Assembly: GCA_045588655.1 (NCBI GenBank)
Contig: JAZNEP010000059.1
Location: 62,001 to 126,000 of the forward strand
DNA from: SVFI01 sp045588655
GTDB taxonomy: Bacteria > Bacillota > Clostridia > Lachnospirales > Lachnospiraceae
DNA length: 64,000 nucleotides
Direction of reading: 5' to 3'
Notes under the pieces: generated by a model
What the model was told of the DNA's origin: nothing
Seen by the model: only the letters and a program-made list of their open reading frames with translations
The model's database searches: none
Program-made: the position numbers and the translations under genes
Shown: piece after piece, positions 26,018-34,225 of the stretch
Layout: every line of letters starts with the position of its first letter
Position numbering within the stretch: position 1 is the stretch's first letter

Positions 26018-26019
26018 TG

Positions 26020-26157
26020 TGGTAATATTACCATTTCGCTGATATAAAAATTATAACTCATAACACCCCAAAAGCAACTCATATTTTATATGAATTTTGT
26101 GGAAGTATTTCGGTATTTTGGGCAGAGAAAAAGATACTACACGTTAGGCATAGTATC
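26020..26157 (-). promoter_or_regulatory. Recurring terminator-promoter-palindrome module, copy C
   Basis: Minus strand order: GATACTA/TAGTATC hairpin (26133-26157) after the membrane protein gene, TTGCTT (26072-26077), 16 bases, TATAAT (26050-26055), ATCAGCGAAATGG and the perfect palindrome TGGTAATATTACCA (26020-26033). Faces the broken TetR operon. Confidence 0.68.
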
Positions 26158-26175
26158 TAATCTAAATCCTATTTG

Positions 26176-26598
26176 TCAGCAAAGATAAAATCCCACAATT
26201 GGACCCAAGCAAATTGCAATATATATCAATGTTATCCAAGGTTGATAATCTACATAAAATTCTTTGAACGATAAACTCCAAGGGTGTTTTATAATAACCC
26301 AACCAAACACATCAAAAACAATACAAATACCTGCCCATATTGCACCTGTAATGACTGCTTCGGTTAATGTTGGAGATGAAAGACCGCTCATATATAAATA
26401 CCCAAAAACAGAAAACAAAATTATATTATACAAAGGATGCCACGGCTTAGTTTTTTCATATCCTTCACCCATACTTTCACTGTCCATTGGTTTCATATGA
26501 AGTACATAAATATTGAAAATAGTATGAAGTATTCCTATGATAGTAACGATTATATAAGAAACCCAAAACCACAACATAGACATTCCAAAATTTTGCAT
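26176..26598 (-). CDS. Four-helix membrane protein, function unknown
   Basis: 140 residues with four hydrophobic stretches; the cytosolic-looking loop has GYEKTKPWHPLYNIILF, and FGWVIIKHPWSLSFKEFYVDYQPW before the last helix. I do not recognise the family. GAGGAG precedes the ATG. A recurring hairpin terminator follows directly. Confidence 0.65.
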   Translation of the reverse strand: MQNFGMSMLWFWVSYIIVTIIGILHTIFNIYVLHMKPMDSESMGEGYEKTKPWHPLYNIILFSVFGYLYMSGLSSPTLTEAVITGAIWAGICIVFDVFGWVIIKHPWSLSFKEFYVDYQPWITLIYIAICLGPIVGFYLC

Positions 26599-26728
26599 AA
26601 TACTTACTCCTCAAATTTTTATTTATTAAGATTTATTATATCGGTCTGCTAATTCGTTGTATTCCTTTACCATAGTATCTTTATGAATAGAAACTTAATT
26701 CTTCAACAAATAGAAAGTTATCTTGCTA

Positions 26729-27310
26729 TCATATATTCAATAATTTATATATATCCACACCCGTCTTTTCATCAAAGTATTTCTTTAACTCCAAAAAAGC
26801 CTTCCATTTTGGAATAGTCAAATCATTAAAGCCTCGTCTTATAACAACATCCACCAATCGCTTTTCTACATATGTTGGCCCTTCTGGGAACGAAATTGCA
26901 TCACATAATTGAATTAGTCTATCATAATCATTGTATTCCAACGTATCAATATAATTCTGTATATATTGCGTTTCCTCCTCTGAGCAATCATTTTGCCCAT
27001 TATATGCACCAATATTTTTATATGGGAAAGAATGAGTTAAACATATTCTTGCACTATCCTCATACCCCAAAGAACTCATGAATATATGTCCCGCATAAAT
27101 GTGCCGCATATCCATTATGCCTTCTCGCCTACCTATATCATGTAATAACCCCATTACATAGGCAACATCCGCATCTATATCCTTACATTTTTCGGCAATT
27201 GTTTTTGCACAAAACCCTGCCATTTTATTATGTTCAATCCAAGGGCCTGGATTTAATCTGGCGGCTTCTTCAATCAGCCTTTCTGCCTCTTTTACTGATG
27301 GTATTTTCAT
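26729..27310 (-). CDS. HD-domain phosphohydrolase
   Basis: About 193 residues. Metal-site motifs HNKMAGFCAKTIAEK, LLHDIGRREG (the HD pair), IYAGHIFMSSLGYED and LTHSFPYKN. HDIG-type proteins hydrolyse phosphate esters of nucleotides or similar. The closest type by layout is the small HDIG protein of Firmicutes; substrate unknown. ATG at 27310 is 7 bases after GGAGG (the GTG just before it is too close). Confidence 0.8.
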   Translation of the reverse strand: MKIPSVKEAERLIEEAARLNPGPWIEHNKMAGFCAKTIAEKCKDIDADVAYVMGLLHDIGRREGIMDMRHIYAGHIFMSSLGYEDSARICLTHSFPYKNIGAYNGQNDCSEEETQYIQNYIDTLEYNDYDRLIQLCDAISFPEGPTYVEKRLVDVVIRRGFNDLTIPKWKAFLELKKYFDEKTGVDIYKLLNI

Positions 27311-27344
27311 CACAAAACCTCCGCCTTTATAAACTATGAGTTTT

Positions 27345-27423
27345 TACAATCAGATTCATCAGCTTTACTCCTCTGATACATCACTTCATAAGCCTTTTCT
27401 CGTTTCTTCGTATTCATCAATGT
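27345..27423 (-). pseudogene. Second remnant of the REKAYEVMYQ tail
   Basis: Translates as KKREKAYEVMYQRSKADESD and then stops; the DNA matches the end of the 23959-24207 remnant over about 70 bases with a deletion. No start or upstream domain remains. Confidence 0.55.
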
Positions 27424-27455
27424 TTTACCTGATAACAAGGCTTTTTATCTTACCT

Positions 27456-28145
27456 CTACACCTTAAATCGGTAGCCCACGCCCCAAATGGTCTCAATGTA
27501 TTGCGGTTTTGAGGTGTCTTTTTCGATTTTTTCACGAATCTTTTTGATATGCACCGTTACGGTAGCAATATCGCCGATGGATTCCATATCCCAAATCTCG
27601 CGGAACAGTTCATCTTTGGTGTATACGCGGTTTGGGTTTTCTGCCAGGAATGTCAGAAGATCAAATTCCTTGGTAGTAAACACTTTTTCTTCGCCATCTA
27701 TATAGACTCGTCTTGCTGTTTTATCAATCTTGATGCCTCTGACTTCCACAATGTCATTATGCTTTTGATTGGAACCGATCAATCTTTCGTAACGCGCCAA
27801 ATGCGCTTTCACCCGGGCCACCAATTCACTCGGACTGAACGGCTTGGTCATATAGTCATCAGCTCCAAGTCCCAAACCACGAATCTTGTCTATGTCATCT
27901 TTTTTAGCTGAGACCATAATAATCGGAATATCTTTCTGGCTACGAATTTTTTTGCAAATCTCGTATCCGTCCATTCCCGGCAACATCAGATCAAGAATAA
28001 TCAAATCAAACTCCTTGGTTAGCGCACTCTCGAGTCCTTTTGCTCCGTCATTTTCAATTTCTACCTCAAAATCACTAATTTCCAAATAATCCTTTTGTAA
28101 ATCTGCAATTGCTTCTTCATCTTCAATAATTAAAATTTTACTCAT
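27456..28145 (-). CDS. OmpR-family response regulator
   Basis: 229 residues. Receiver domain with EDEEAIADLQ (acidic pocket), phospho-acceptor Asp in LIILDLMLPGMDGYEI, VSAKKDD and YMTKPFSPSE; C-terminal winged helix with FTTKEFDLLTFLAENPNRVYT and TVTVHIKKIREKIE. Partner of the kinase immediately upstream; its ATG overlaps the kinase end by 8 bases. Target genes unknown. Confidence 0.93.
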   Translation of the reverse strand: MSKILIIEDEEAIADLQKDYLEISDFEVEIENDGAKGLESALTKEFDLIILDLMLPGMDGYEICKKIRSQKDIPIIMVSAKKDDIDKIRGLGLGADDYMTKPFSPSELVARVKAHLARYERLIGSNQKHNDIVEVRGIKIDKTARRVYIDGEEKVFTTKEFDLLTFLAENPNRVYTKDELFREIWDMESIGDIATVTVHIKKIREKIEKDTSKPQYIETIWGVGYRFKV

Positions 28146-29277
28146 TCACATCTACCTCGTTATACTTTCTAATTACAAAATGCATACAGGTTCCTTCGCC
28201 TTCCTTGCTTGTTGCCCATATATATCCGCCGTGATCCTCTATGATTTTCTTTACAATGGATAATCCGATTCCACTTCCGCCCTTCGTTGAATTTCGAGAC
28301 GAATCGGTTCGATAAAAACGTTCAAAAATATGACTTAAATCCCTTTGACTGATTCCTTTTCCGTTGTCCTCAATTTCTACACGTATGGAATCAATCTCAT
28401 CCAAAATACGGATATCTATTTTTCCGTCTTCCTTATCTAAGTATTTTACACTGTTACCGACAATATTTCCAATAACTCTTCGCAGCTGCTCCGGGTCTGC
28501 AATAATCTGCGTGTCATGCGACACAAAATTAGAAAAATCAAATTTAATATTTTTGGATTCCAAATCTAATCCAACCTCTTCCACACAATCCTGGAAGAAA
28601 TCATTGACATTCATTCTGTGAAAACTGTACGGAATGCGATTGCAATCAATTCCGGAATAAAAGGTCAGCTCATTAATTAAACGATCCAGCTCATTTGATT
28701 TGTTATAAATTGTGCGGATGTATTTATCCATCTTCTCGGGTGTATCTGCCACTCCGTCCATAATTCCTTCCACATAACCTTTAATGGAAGTAATCGGTGT
28801 TTTCAAATCATGGGAAATATTGCTGATGAGCTCTTTGCTACGCCGCTCATTGTCATTGGACTCTTCAATGGACTCCTTGAGCTGTAACCTCATTTCTTCA
28901 TAATTTTTAAACAGCTCACCCACCTCGCCTGTGTAGGAAACCTGCATCTGATAATCCAGATTTCCATGTGCGATATGTTTCATTGCCTCATTCATCTGCG
29001 CAATCGGAAGTACAAACCACCGCTGAATGAGCCCACGAAACAGATACACAGAAAATACCATAATCAGAACGATTGCAACTCCCATGTCAATGAAAAATGT
29101 CTCACTGGTACTTTGTGCAATTCGAATAATGTCTGCTTCAGACCCTAACTTGCGAATTAAACTAAATCGTATTCCATAAAAAGATAAAAATGTGAGAAAA
29201 AGAGGAATAAATACCATGGCCCCACAGGCAATCAGTAGCTTCCCTCGAAGTGTCATCTCCTTTTTTTCTTTTTTCAT
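28138..29277 (-). CDS. Sensor histidine kinase
   Basis: About 379 residues with two membrane segments (residues ~17-37 and ~65-85) flanking a short outside loop, HAMP (PIAQMNEAMKHIAHGNLDYQ), phospho-His in LISNISHDLKTPITSIKGY, N-box IGNIVGNSVKYL, G1 IEDNGKGIS, F-box IFERFYRTD and G2 GSGIGLSIVKKI. The tiny sensor loop suggests membrane-stress or drug sensing. Start at 29277 follows GGTGGTGAA. Confidence 0.92.
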   Translation of the reverse strand: MKKEKKEMTLRGKLLIACGAMVFIPLFLTFLSFYGIRFSLIRKLGSEADIIRIAQSTSETFFIDMGVAIVLIMVFSVYLFRGLIQRWFVLPIAQMNEAMKHIAHGNLDYQMQVSYTGEVGELFKNYEEMRLQLKESIEESNDNERRSKELISNISHDLKTPITSIKGYVEGIMDGVADTPEKMDKYIRTIYNKSNELDRLINELTFYSGIDCNRIPYSFHRMNVNDFFQDCVEEVGLDLESKNIKFDFSNFVSHDTQIIADPEQLRRVIGNIVGNSVKYLDKEDGKIDIRILDEIDSIRVEIEDNGKGISQRDLSHIFERFYRTDSSRNSTKGGSGIGLSIVKKIIEDHGGYIWATSKEGEGTCMHFVIRKYNEVDVNE

Positions 29278-29388
29278 TTTTTCACCACCCCGTATAATCA
29301 ATTAATTGTATTATAGCCTTGAAAAAACGTTGAGTCTATGAAGTTTTCAGGAATATTATGGTTTTTAGATTTTTTTTATAGAAACCTA

Positions 29389-29436
29389 TTGACATTTTCT
29401 CAAAATTTGATATTATAATAACAGTAATCATTACTG
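29389..29436 (+). promoter_or_regulatory. PerR-like gene promoter and 7-1-7 operator
   Basis: TTGACA (29389-29394), 16 bases, TATTAT (29411-29416). Just downstream CAGTAAT-C-ATTACTG (29422-29436) is a perfect 7-1-7 dyad, the architecture of Fur-family operators, so the regulator likely represses itself. Confidence 0.75.
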
Positions 29437-29467
29437 ATTACACAATCTGAGAAAGGAGGACAGTAAT

Positions 29468-29872
29468 TTGGCTACGTTAAAATACAGCAGACAAAGGGAA
29501 GCGATCAAAGAATTTTTAGCTACCAGAAAAGATCACCCGACAGCCGATGTAGTTTATCAAAACATCAGAGAAAATTATCCTCATATTAGTCTGGGTACGG
29601 TTTACCGCAATCTGACTTTACTTTCTGATCTTGGTGAAATCTTAAGACTTCGTCTTAACGATGGTATAGACCATTTTGATGCCGATACTTCTATTCACTA
29701 TCATTTTATTTGTAAAGACTGTGGAAGTGTCATTGATTTGGAAATGGACAGTATTGATCATATCAATGCTGCTGCCGGCAAAAATTTCCCGGGACAGATT
29801 GAGGGAAATATAACTTATTTTTATGGAACCTGTAAAAACTGTCTACCTTCCAATCAAATGGAAACATTATAA
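29468..29872 (+). CDS. Fur-family regulator, PerR-like
   Basis: 134 residues with N-terminal winged helix (SRQREAIKEFLATRKDHPTADVVYQ..., LGTVYRNLTLLSDLG), regulatory metal ligands in DHFDADTSIHYHFIC, and zinc cysteines in CKDCG and CKNC. The Asp/His set DHFDAD-x4-HYH resembles PerR (peroxide sensing by Fe-catalysed His oxidation). Followed by rubrerythrin, which supports a peroxide role. Starts with TTG behind GGAGGA. Confidence 0.85.
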   Translation: MATLKYSRQREAIKEFLATRKDHPTADVVYQNIRENYPHISLGTVYRNLTLLSDLGEILRLRLNDGIDHFDADTSIHYHFICKDCGSVIDLEMDSIDHINAAAGKNFPGQIEGNITYFYGTCKNCLPSNQMETL

Positions 29873-29925
29873 ATAGAAACATGAAAAACGCAAAAACTAT
29901 AGGAAAAGAAAAGGAGAAAAAAACT

Positions 29926-30465
29926 ATGAAGTATGTATGTCAAGTATGTGGTTATGTTCATGAAGGAGATGCAGCACCGGCTAAGTGTCCACAGTGTGGA
30001 GTTCCGGCTGATAAATTTACAGCGCAGAGCGAAAACAGAACTTGGGCTGCAGAGCATGTGGTAGGAGTTGCGAAGGGCGTTAGCGAAGACATTCTTTCCG
30101 ATCTTCGTGCTAATTTCACAGGAGAGTGTACAGAAGTGGGTATGTACCTTGCAATGGCCAGAGTTGCTCACAGAGAAGGATATCCTGAAATCGGTCTCTA
30201 CTGGGAAAAAGCAGCTTGGGAAGAAGCTGAGCACGCTGCTAAATTTGCTGAACTTCTCGGTGAAGTAGTTTCAGACTCTACAAAGAAAAACTTAGAGCTT
30301 CGTGTAGAAGCTGAAAACGGTGCAACAGCAGGTAAATTTGATCTTGCTCGCCGTGCAAAAGAGCAGAATCTTGACGCGATCCATGACACAGTTCATGAAA
30401 TGGCTAGAGATGAGGCAAGACATGGAAAGGCATTTGAAGGTCTGTTGAAACGCTATTTTGGCTAA
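29926..30465 (+). CDS. rbr: Rubrerythrin, reverse-domain type
   Basis: 179 residues with rubredoxin domain first (YVCQVCGYVHEGDAAPAKCPQCG) and the di-iron domain after it (TGECTEVGMYLAMARVA, EEAEHAAKFAELL, DEARHGKAFEGL, giving the E-x2-H and E-x2-H ligands). This 'reverse' order is the clostridial NADH-peroxidase component of oxygen and H2O2 detoxification. ATG 29926 is preferred (AAAGGAG); an in-frame ATG further upstream gives an unlikely basic tail. Operon with perR-like gene. Confidence 0.93.
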   Translation: MKYVCQVCGYVHEGDAAPAKCPQCGVPADKFTAQSENRTWAAEHVVGVAKGVSEDILSDLRANFTGECTEVGMYLAMARVAHREGYPEIGLYWEKAAWEEAEHAAKFAELLGEVVSDSTKKNLELRVEAENGATAGKFDLARRAKEQNLDAIHDTVHEMARDEARHGKAFEGLLKRYFG

Positions 30466-30493
30466 GATTGGCTAGGATAAAGAAGTGAACTTT

Positions 30494-30525
30494 GAGGCGG
30501 GGGAGGTACTCTTCCGCCTCTTTTC
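30494..30525 (+). terminator. Terminator/attenuator after rubrerythrin
   Basis: GAGGCGG pairs with CCGCCTC followed by TTTTCT. It stands between rbr and the next gene, so the latter is reached by readthrough or reduced. Confidence 0.75.
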
Positions 30526-30549
30526 TATATGGGAATGGGAGGATTCAAT

Positions 30550-31161
30550 ATGGACAATAAAGCTTTGCATAAACTAACTTATGGTTTATTTTTGTTAACT
30601 GCACAGGAAAATGCTATTGATAACGGCTGTATTATCAATACTGCGATTCAAATTGCTAATAATCCAACCCGAATCGCTATTGCAGTCATTCAAACTAACA
30701 AAACTCATGATATGATACTACGTACAGGTAAATTTAATCTTTCTTCTATTACAACAGCCGCTGATTTTAATCTATTCCAACACTTCGGAATGCAATCCGG
30801 AAGAGATGTGAAGAAATTTGAGGATTTTCACGATGTTGCCCGCAGCAATAATCAGCTTTATTATTTAACAAATTCATCGAATATGTATTTATCCGCAATT
30901 GTAACGGAACATGTGAATCTGGGCAGCCACACGCTGTTTATCGGAGAGCTTACTGACAGTAAGGTTTTATCCGATGCCCCTTCCTGTACCTATGATTATT
31001 ATCAGAGTGATATTAAACCTAAACCTGCTTCAGGTTTAAAACGTACATGGACCTGTTCCATATGCGGTTATGTATATGAAGGCGATAACGTCCCTGATGA
31101 TTTCCTATGTCCTCTATGTCAGCATGGAAAAGAAGATTTTATCCCTACCGGGAGCAGATAG
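30550..31161 (+). CDS. Flavin reductase-like domain fused to rubredoxin
   Basis: 203 residues: residues 1-150 form a flavin reductase/flavoredoxin domain (ENAIDNGCIINTAIQIANNP, LFIGELTDSKVL), residues ~155-203 a rubredoxin (WTCSICGYVYEGDNVPDDFLCPLC split over the CxxC pairs). Such proteins ('high-molecular-weight rubredoxin' of acetogens) pass electrons from NAD(P)H to rubredoxin-dependent peroxidase or oxidase. ATG 30550 has GGAGG 7 bases upstream. Fits with PerR-like/rubrerythrin as an oxidative stress cluster. Confidence 0.88.
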   Translation: MDNKALHKLTYGLFLLTAQENAIDNGCIINTAIQIANNPTRIAIAVIQTNKTHDMILRTGKFNLSSITTAADFNLFQHFGMQSGRDVKKFEDFHDVARSNNQLYYLTNSSNMYLSAIVTEHVNLGSHTLFIGELTDSKVLSDAPSCTYDYYQSDIKPKPASGLKRTWTCSICGYVYEGDNVPDDFLCPLCQHGKEDFIPTGSR

Positions 31162-31180
31162 AAATATCTGTTCCTTTTTT
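31151..31180 (+). terminator. Terminator of the rubrerythrin cluster
   Basis: GGAGCAGATA pairs with TATCTGTTCC and runs into TTTTTT; the left arm is inside the last codons. Confidence 0.8.
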
Positions 31181-31223
31181 ATTTTTGCACATCACTCTTT
31201 TTCTCAAAGCAACTGTAGCTACA

Positions 31224-31252
31224 TTGACATTTTATTATGAGAATTGTATAAT
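31224..31252 (+). promoter_or_regulatory. Promoter of the secreted Ig-like protein gene
   Basis: TTGACA (31224-31229) and TATAAT (31247-31252), spacing 17, a consensus promoter about 100 bases before the ATG. Confidence 0.8.
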
Positions 31253-31353
31253 GAATTTATAATTCTAATTAAAATTTTGGTTAAATTGCACATATTCGAT
31301 CGAGATTTTAGTTCTATTTCCCAATTATCTTATAAGGAAAAGGAGGTCTTTCT

Positions 31354-32433
31354 ATGAAAGGATATGCTAAAATACGTCTTGCCGTATTTTTATGCATCGT
31401 GATGGTATTACCATCTGTTATTTCTGTATTACCGATGACTGCACTGGAAGTATCTGCTGCTTCATCCGCCAGTATATCTTGGAATTATAATTTTAATTCT
31501 TACGCATCAACAGTAATACAGATTGAAAAAGGCGAAAAATTTAATATTGGTGATTTTGCTTATGTTTATGACGGAGCAAATTATGGATGTGCATCACAGT
31601 TTAAAAAAGTGAGCTATTCTTCCAGCAAAAAATCGATAGCAACTGTAGATTCCAAAGGTAATCTACATGCGAAAAGAACCGGAAAAGTCACGATTACCAT
31701 CAAATACAAAGGACAGAAGATTCGTCAAAATTTCCAGATTGTGAAAACCGGATCTCTTTCTTCTTCGAAAGCATGTAACAGCCTTAGACAAAAAACGAAA
31801 CAGCTTGCAAAACTACCATCAAAGATTACTTCCTCCAACGGATATAAGTATCTCAATATGGTAAAAAGTTTTGACGAGTTTTTCCTTACAAATTCCATGG
31901 AAATCAGCCATGCAGGTTTTCTTAAAGAAACCGTCCAAAGCGGAATTTATACCTACTATAATCCTTCCAACAAGCTTGCAGTACCGCAGATCGGACGTCT
32001 TTTTGCTCTGCAGCAGCTCCTTTATCAGTTTGCGGATAAGAATTCTCCTACTTCCACCAGCAGTAGTAAGATATTAAAAATTTCATCTGTTTCCGCCAGC
32101 ACATCAGGGATTACGATTAAAACTAAGCAAAAAGTAACAGCAACTCATTTATTAGCTTCCTATATTTCATATAGTAGCTTAAATGAAAAACCAAATAAAA
32201 AATCAGCTGACGTATATATCAGTGTGTACGATCAAACAGAACAGAAATACTATTCTGCTATTGCTACCTTAAAGAAAGGAAGTAAAACTATCTTTGTAAA
32301 AATTGGTCAGAATACATATAACCCGACTACAGGAAATACTGAATTTAGAGTTCAAAAACTGAAAAAAGGGCATACCTATATGATAGGAAATCCAGTATCC
32401 TGGGGTAGTGGTAAGAAAGTAAAAATAAAGTAA
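31354..32433 (+). CDS. Secreted protein with bacterial Ig-like domain
   Basis: 359 residues with a signal peptide (basic start, hydrophobic VFLCIVMVLPSVISVLPM, cleavage likely after SAA). Residues ~60-130 are a BIG2-type domain: SYSSSKKSIATVDSKGNLHA then KRTGKVTITIKYKGQKI. The remainder is a Ser/Lys-rich region of unknown fold. Probably a surface or matrix protein; no cell-wall sorting signal is seen. Next gene is a polysaccharide polymerase-like protein, so a surface-polymer role is possible. Confidence 0.75.
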   Translation: MKGYAKIRLAVFLCIVMVLPSVISVLPMTALEVSAASSASISWNYNFNSYASTVIQIEKGEKFNIGDFAYVYDGANYGCASQFKKVSYSSSKKSIATVDSKGNLHAKRTGKVTITIKYKGQKIRQNFQIVKTGSLSSSKACNSLRQKTKQLAKLPSKITSSNGYKYLNMVKSFDEFFLTNSMEISHAGFLKETVQSGIYTYYNPSNKLAVPQIGRLFALQQLLYQFADKNSPTSTSSSKILKISSVSASTSGITIKTKQKVTATHLLASYISYSSLNEKPNKKSADVYISVYDQTEQKYYSAIATLKKGSKTIFVKIGQNTYNPTTGNTEFRVQKLKKGHTYMIGNPVSWGSGKKVKIK

Positions 32434-32471
32434 TGAAAGAAAATAATACTTAAAACCGGAACAACTAAACT

Positions 32472-34202
32472 ATGAAGAAAAAAACAAAAAAACAACAAGG
32501 CTTATGGGATCTGTTGATTCCGATTTTGATTGTCATCGTTATACTTCCCTGTGTCGTGCACCTGGCTGTCTACAGCTGTGGCTACAGCAAATACGACTGG
32601 TATTCTAATAACGATATTCTTTCTGATTTTTATTGCTATTATAAGAGTTACTTGCTGGACATCGTCGGTATATTTTCGGGAATTATACTTATACTGCGAT
32701 TGACGCTTTACCGTGAAAAAACCAAAGACATGAAACTCTTTCTCCCTGCTGCCATTTATTGTCTGTTTGTAGTATTATCTACTATTTTTTCAGTCAATCA
32801 AATGGCTTCCCTGCAGGGAAACTTTGCATCCTTTGAAAGTTGCATTGTTTTGATTGTATATGTGATTATGGCTGTTTACGCCTATCAGATTATGGAATCA
32901 GAAAGAGATTACAGATATATCTGGTATGCCATTATTGGTATTTCTGTCTTTTTTATTCTCATCGGTTCATTTCAGATTTTCCAACACGATCTGATGAATT
33001 ATGAGTGGGTACAGCGTCTTATCATGAGCGACGAGCAGTTTTCTTTGTATGGCGGGGAAATCGAAGATGCTTTTACAGGGAACAATGTTTATCTGACATT
33101 ATACAATCCTAATTACGCCGGAGTCACCCTGACCATGCTATTTACCATTGTTTTTGTCATGTTCCTATCGGAACAGCAGAAAAAAAAGCAGTTCGCTTAT
33201 GGTGTTCTTTCGATTGGATTGTTTCTTTTAATCTGGTTTACCTACTCGAGAGCATCCCTTTTAGCTACCTTTCTTATTGCTCTGATTGTGGGTATAAGCC
33301 ATATAACATCCAAAAAACATTTGGTCATCGGAGGTATCTCCTTTTTACTGATACTTTCGCTTCTTATTTGCATTGATGCGGGACTAAATTTTAAATATCT
33401 GTCTCGAATGATTGACAAAAACACAAGAGAACCTTTAGAGGCTATGACTACCGATCGCGATGGAATTCATATCATCTACGACGGCAAAGAGTATCTGCTA
33501 CATATTGAGCATGATTCCTTGGTTTGTAGCACTTCATCCACAAAAGCCTCTTTGTATTATGCTTCTGAGGGGCAAGAGATGTCATTACCGATGGAACCGG
33601 ACGCAAAAGCTTTTTTTGAAGGGCAGGAAATATATCTGTACCTTGCTGAAAATACACTGACCTTTTTAAAAAAAGACGACACTTATTATTATTGCACAGT
33701 TAGCGGAAAACTGACCGACATGGCTATTGTAGAAGCTGTCGATTTACATGGGTTGGAATATCTTGGCTCTGCGCGTGGATATATTTGGTCCAGAGTATTT
33801 CCTCTTTTAGATGATTATCTGTTTGTGGGTAGCGGACCGGATACATTTGCCGAAGTTTTCCCGCAACATGATTACGCCGGAAAGGTCGTATATTCTGATC
33901 GCCCGGACATGGTGATTGAAAAAGCACATAACGATTATCTGACCAAATGGATACAGACGGGAGCACTCTCCGTGCTTTGTCTTGTAACCTTCTACCTTTT
34001 ATTTATAAGGAAAGGCCTTGTATCCTTTGCCGGAATCAAAACGATATCTGACCGAACCCTGACAGACCGACTTGGAATGGGTTGTTATCTGGCCTGTATC
34101 AGCTATATGTTTACAAGCCTCTTTAATGATTCCACATTGCAAACCGCTCCTTTTTTCTGGGTGTTTGCAGGAATCGCACTTAGTTGTATGAAAAAACGCT
34201 GA
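32472..34202 (+). CDS. O-antigen ligase / Wzy-like membrane protein
   Basis: 576 residues with about 10-11 membrane segments and a large non-membrane domain (residues ~310-430). Contains the Wzy_C-type features NPNYAGVTLTMLF, LIWFTYSRASLLATFL and the late KAHNDYLTKWIQTGA, whose His lies in the catalytic outer loop. Such proteins ligate or polymerise lipid-linked glycans. Gram-positive context suggests wall-polymer or exopolysaccharide assembly. The ribosome site is weak (CCGGAACAA), so it may depend on the gene upstream. Confidence 0.8.
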   Translation: MKKKTKKQQGLWDLLIPILIVIVILPCVVHLAVYSCGYSKYDWYSNNDILSDFYCYYKSYLLDIVGIFSGIILILRLTLYREKTKDMKLFLPAAIYCLFVVLSTIFSVNQMASLQGNFASFESCIVLIVYVIMAVYAYQIMESERDYRYIWYAIIGISVFFILIGSFQIFQHDLMNYEWVQRLIMSDEQFSLYGGEIEDAFTGNNVYLTLYNPNYAGVTLTMLFTIVFVMFLSEQQKKKQFAYGVLSIGLFLLIWFTYSRASLLATFLIALIVGISHITSKKHLVIGGISFLLILSLLICIDAGLNFKYLSRMIDKNTREPLEAMTTDRDGIHIIYDGKEYLLHIEHDSLVCSTSSTKASLYYASEGQEMSLPMEPDAKAFFEGQEIYLYLAENTLTFLKKDDTYYYCTVSGKLTDMAIVEAVDLHGLEYLGSARGYIWSRVFPLLDDYLFVGSGPDTFAEVFPQHDYAGKVVYSDRPDMVIEKAHNDYLTKWIQTGALSVLCLVTFYLLFIRKGLVSFAGIKTISDRTLTDRLGMGCYLACISYMFTSLFNDSTLQTAPFFWVFAGIALSCMKKR

Positions 34203-34225
34203 GCGATATTGCGCTCAGCGTTTTT
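34192..34225. terminator. Bidirectional terminator
   Basis: AAAAACGCTGAGCG pairs with CGCTCAGCGTTTTT around ATATTG, a perfect 14-bp stem lying between convergent stops and covering the plus-strand stop codon. Confidence 0.92.

Noticed and set aside
21441..26157. Integron-like gene cassettes with attC sites
   Set aside because: The repeated units contain a U-run terminator and a consensus promoter, not R'/R'' core sites with GTTRRRY ends, and no integron integrase is present.
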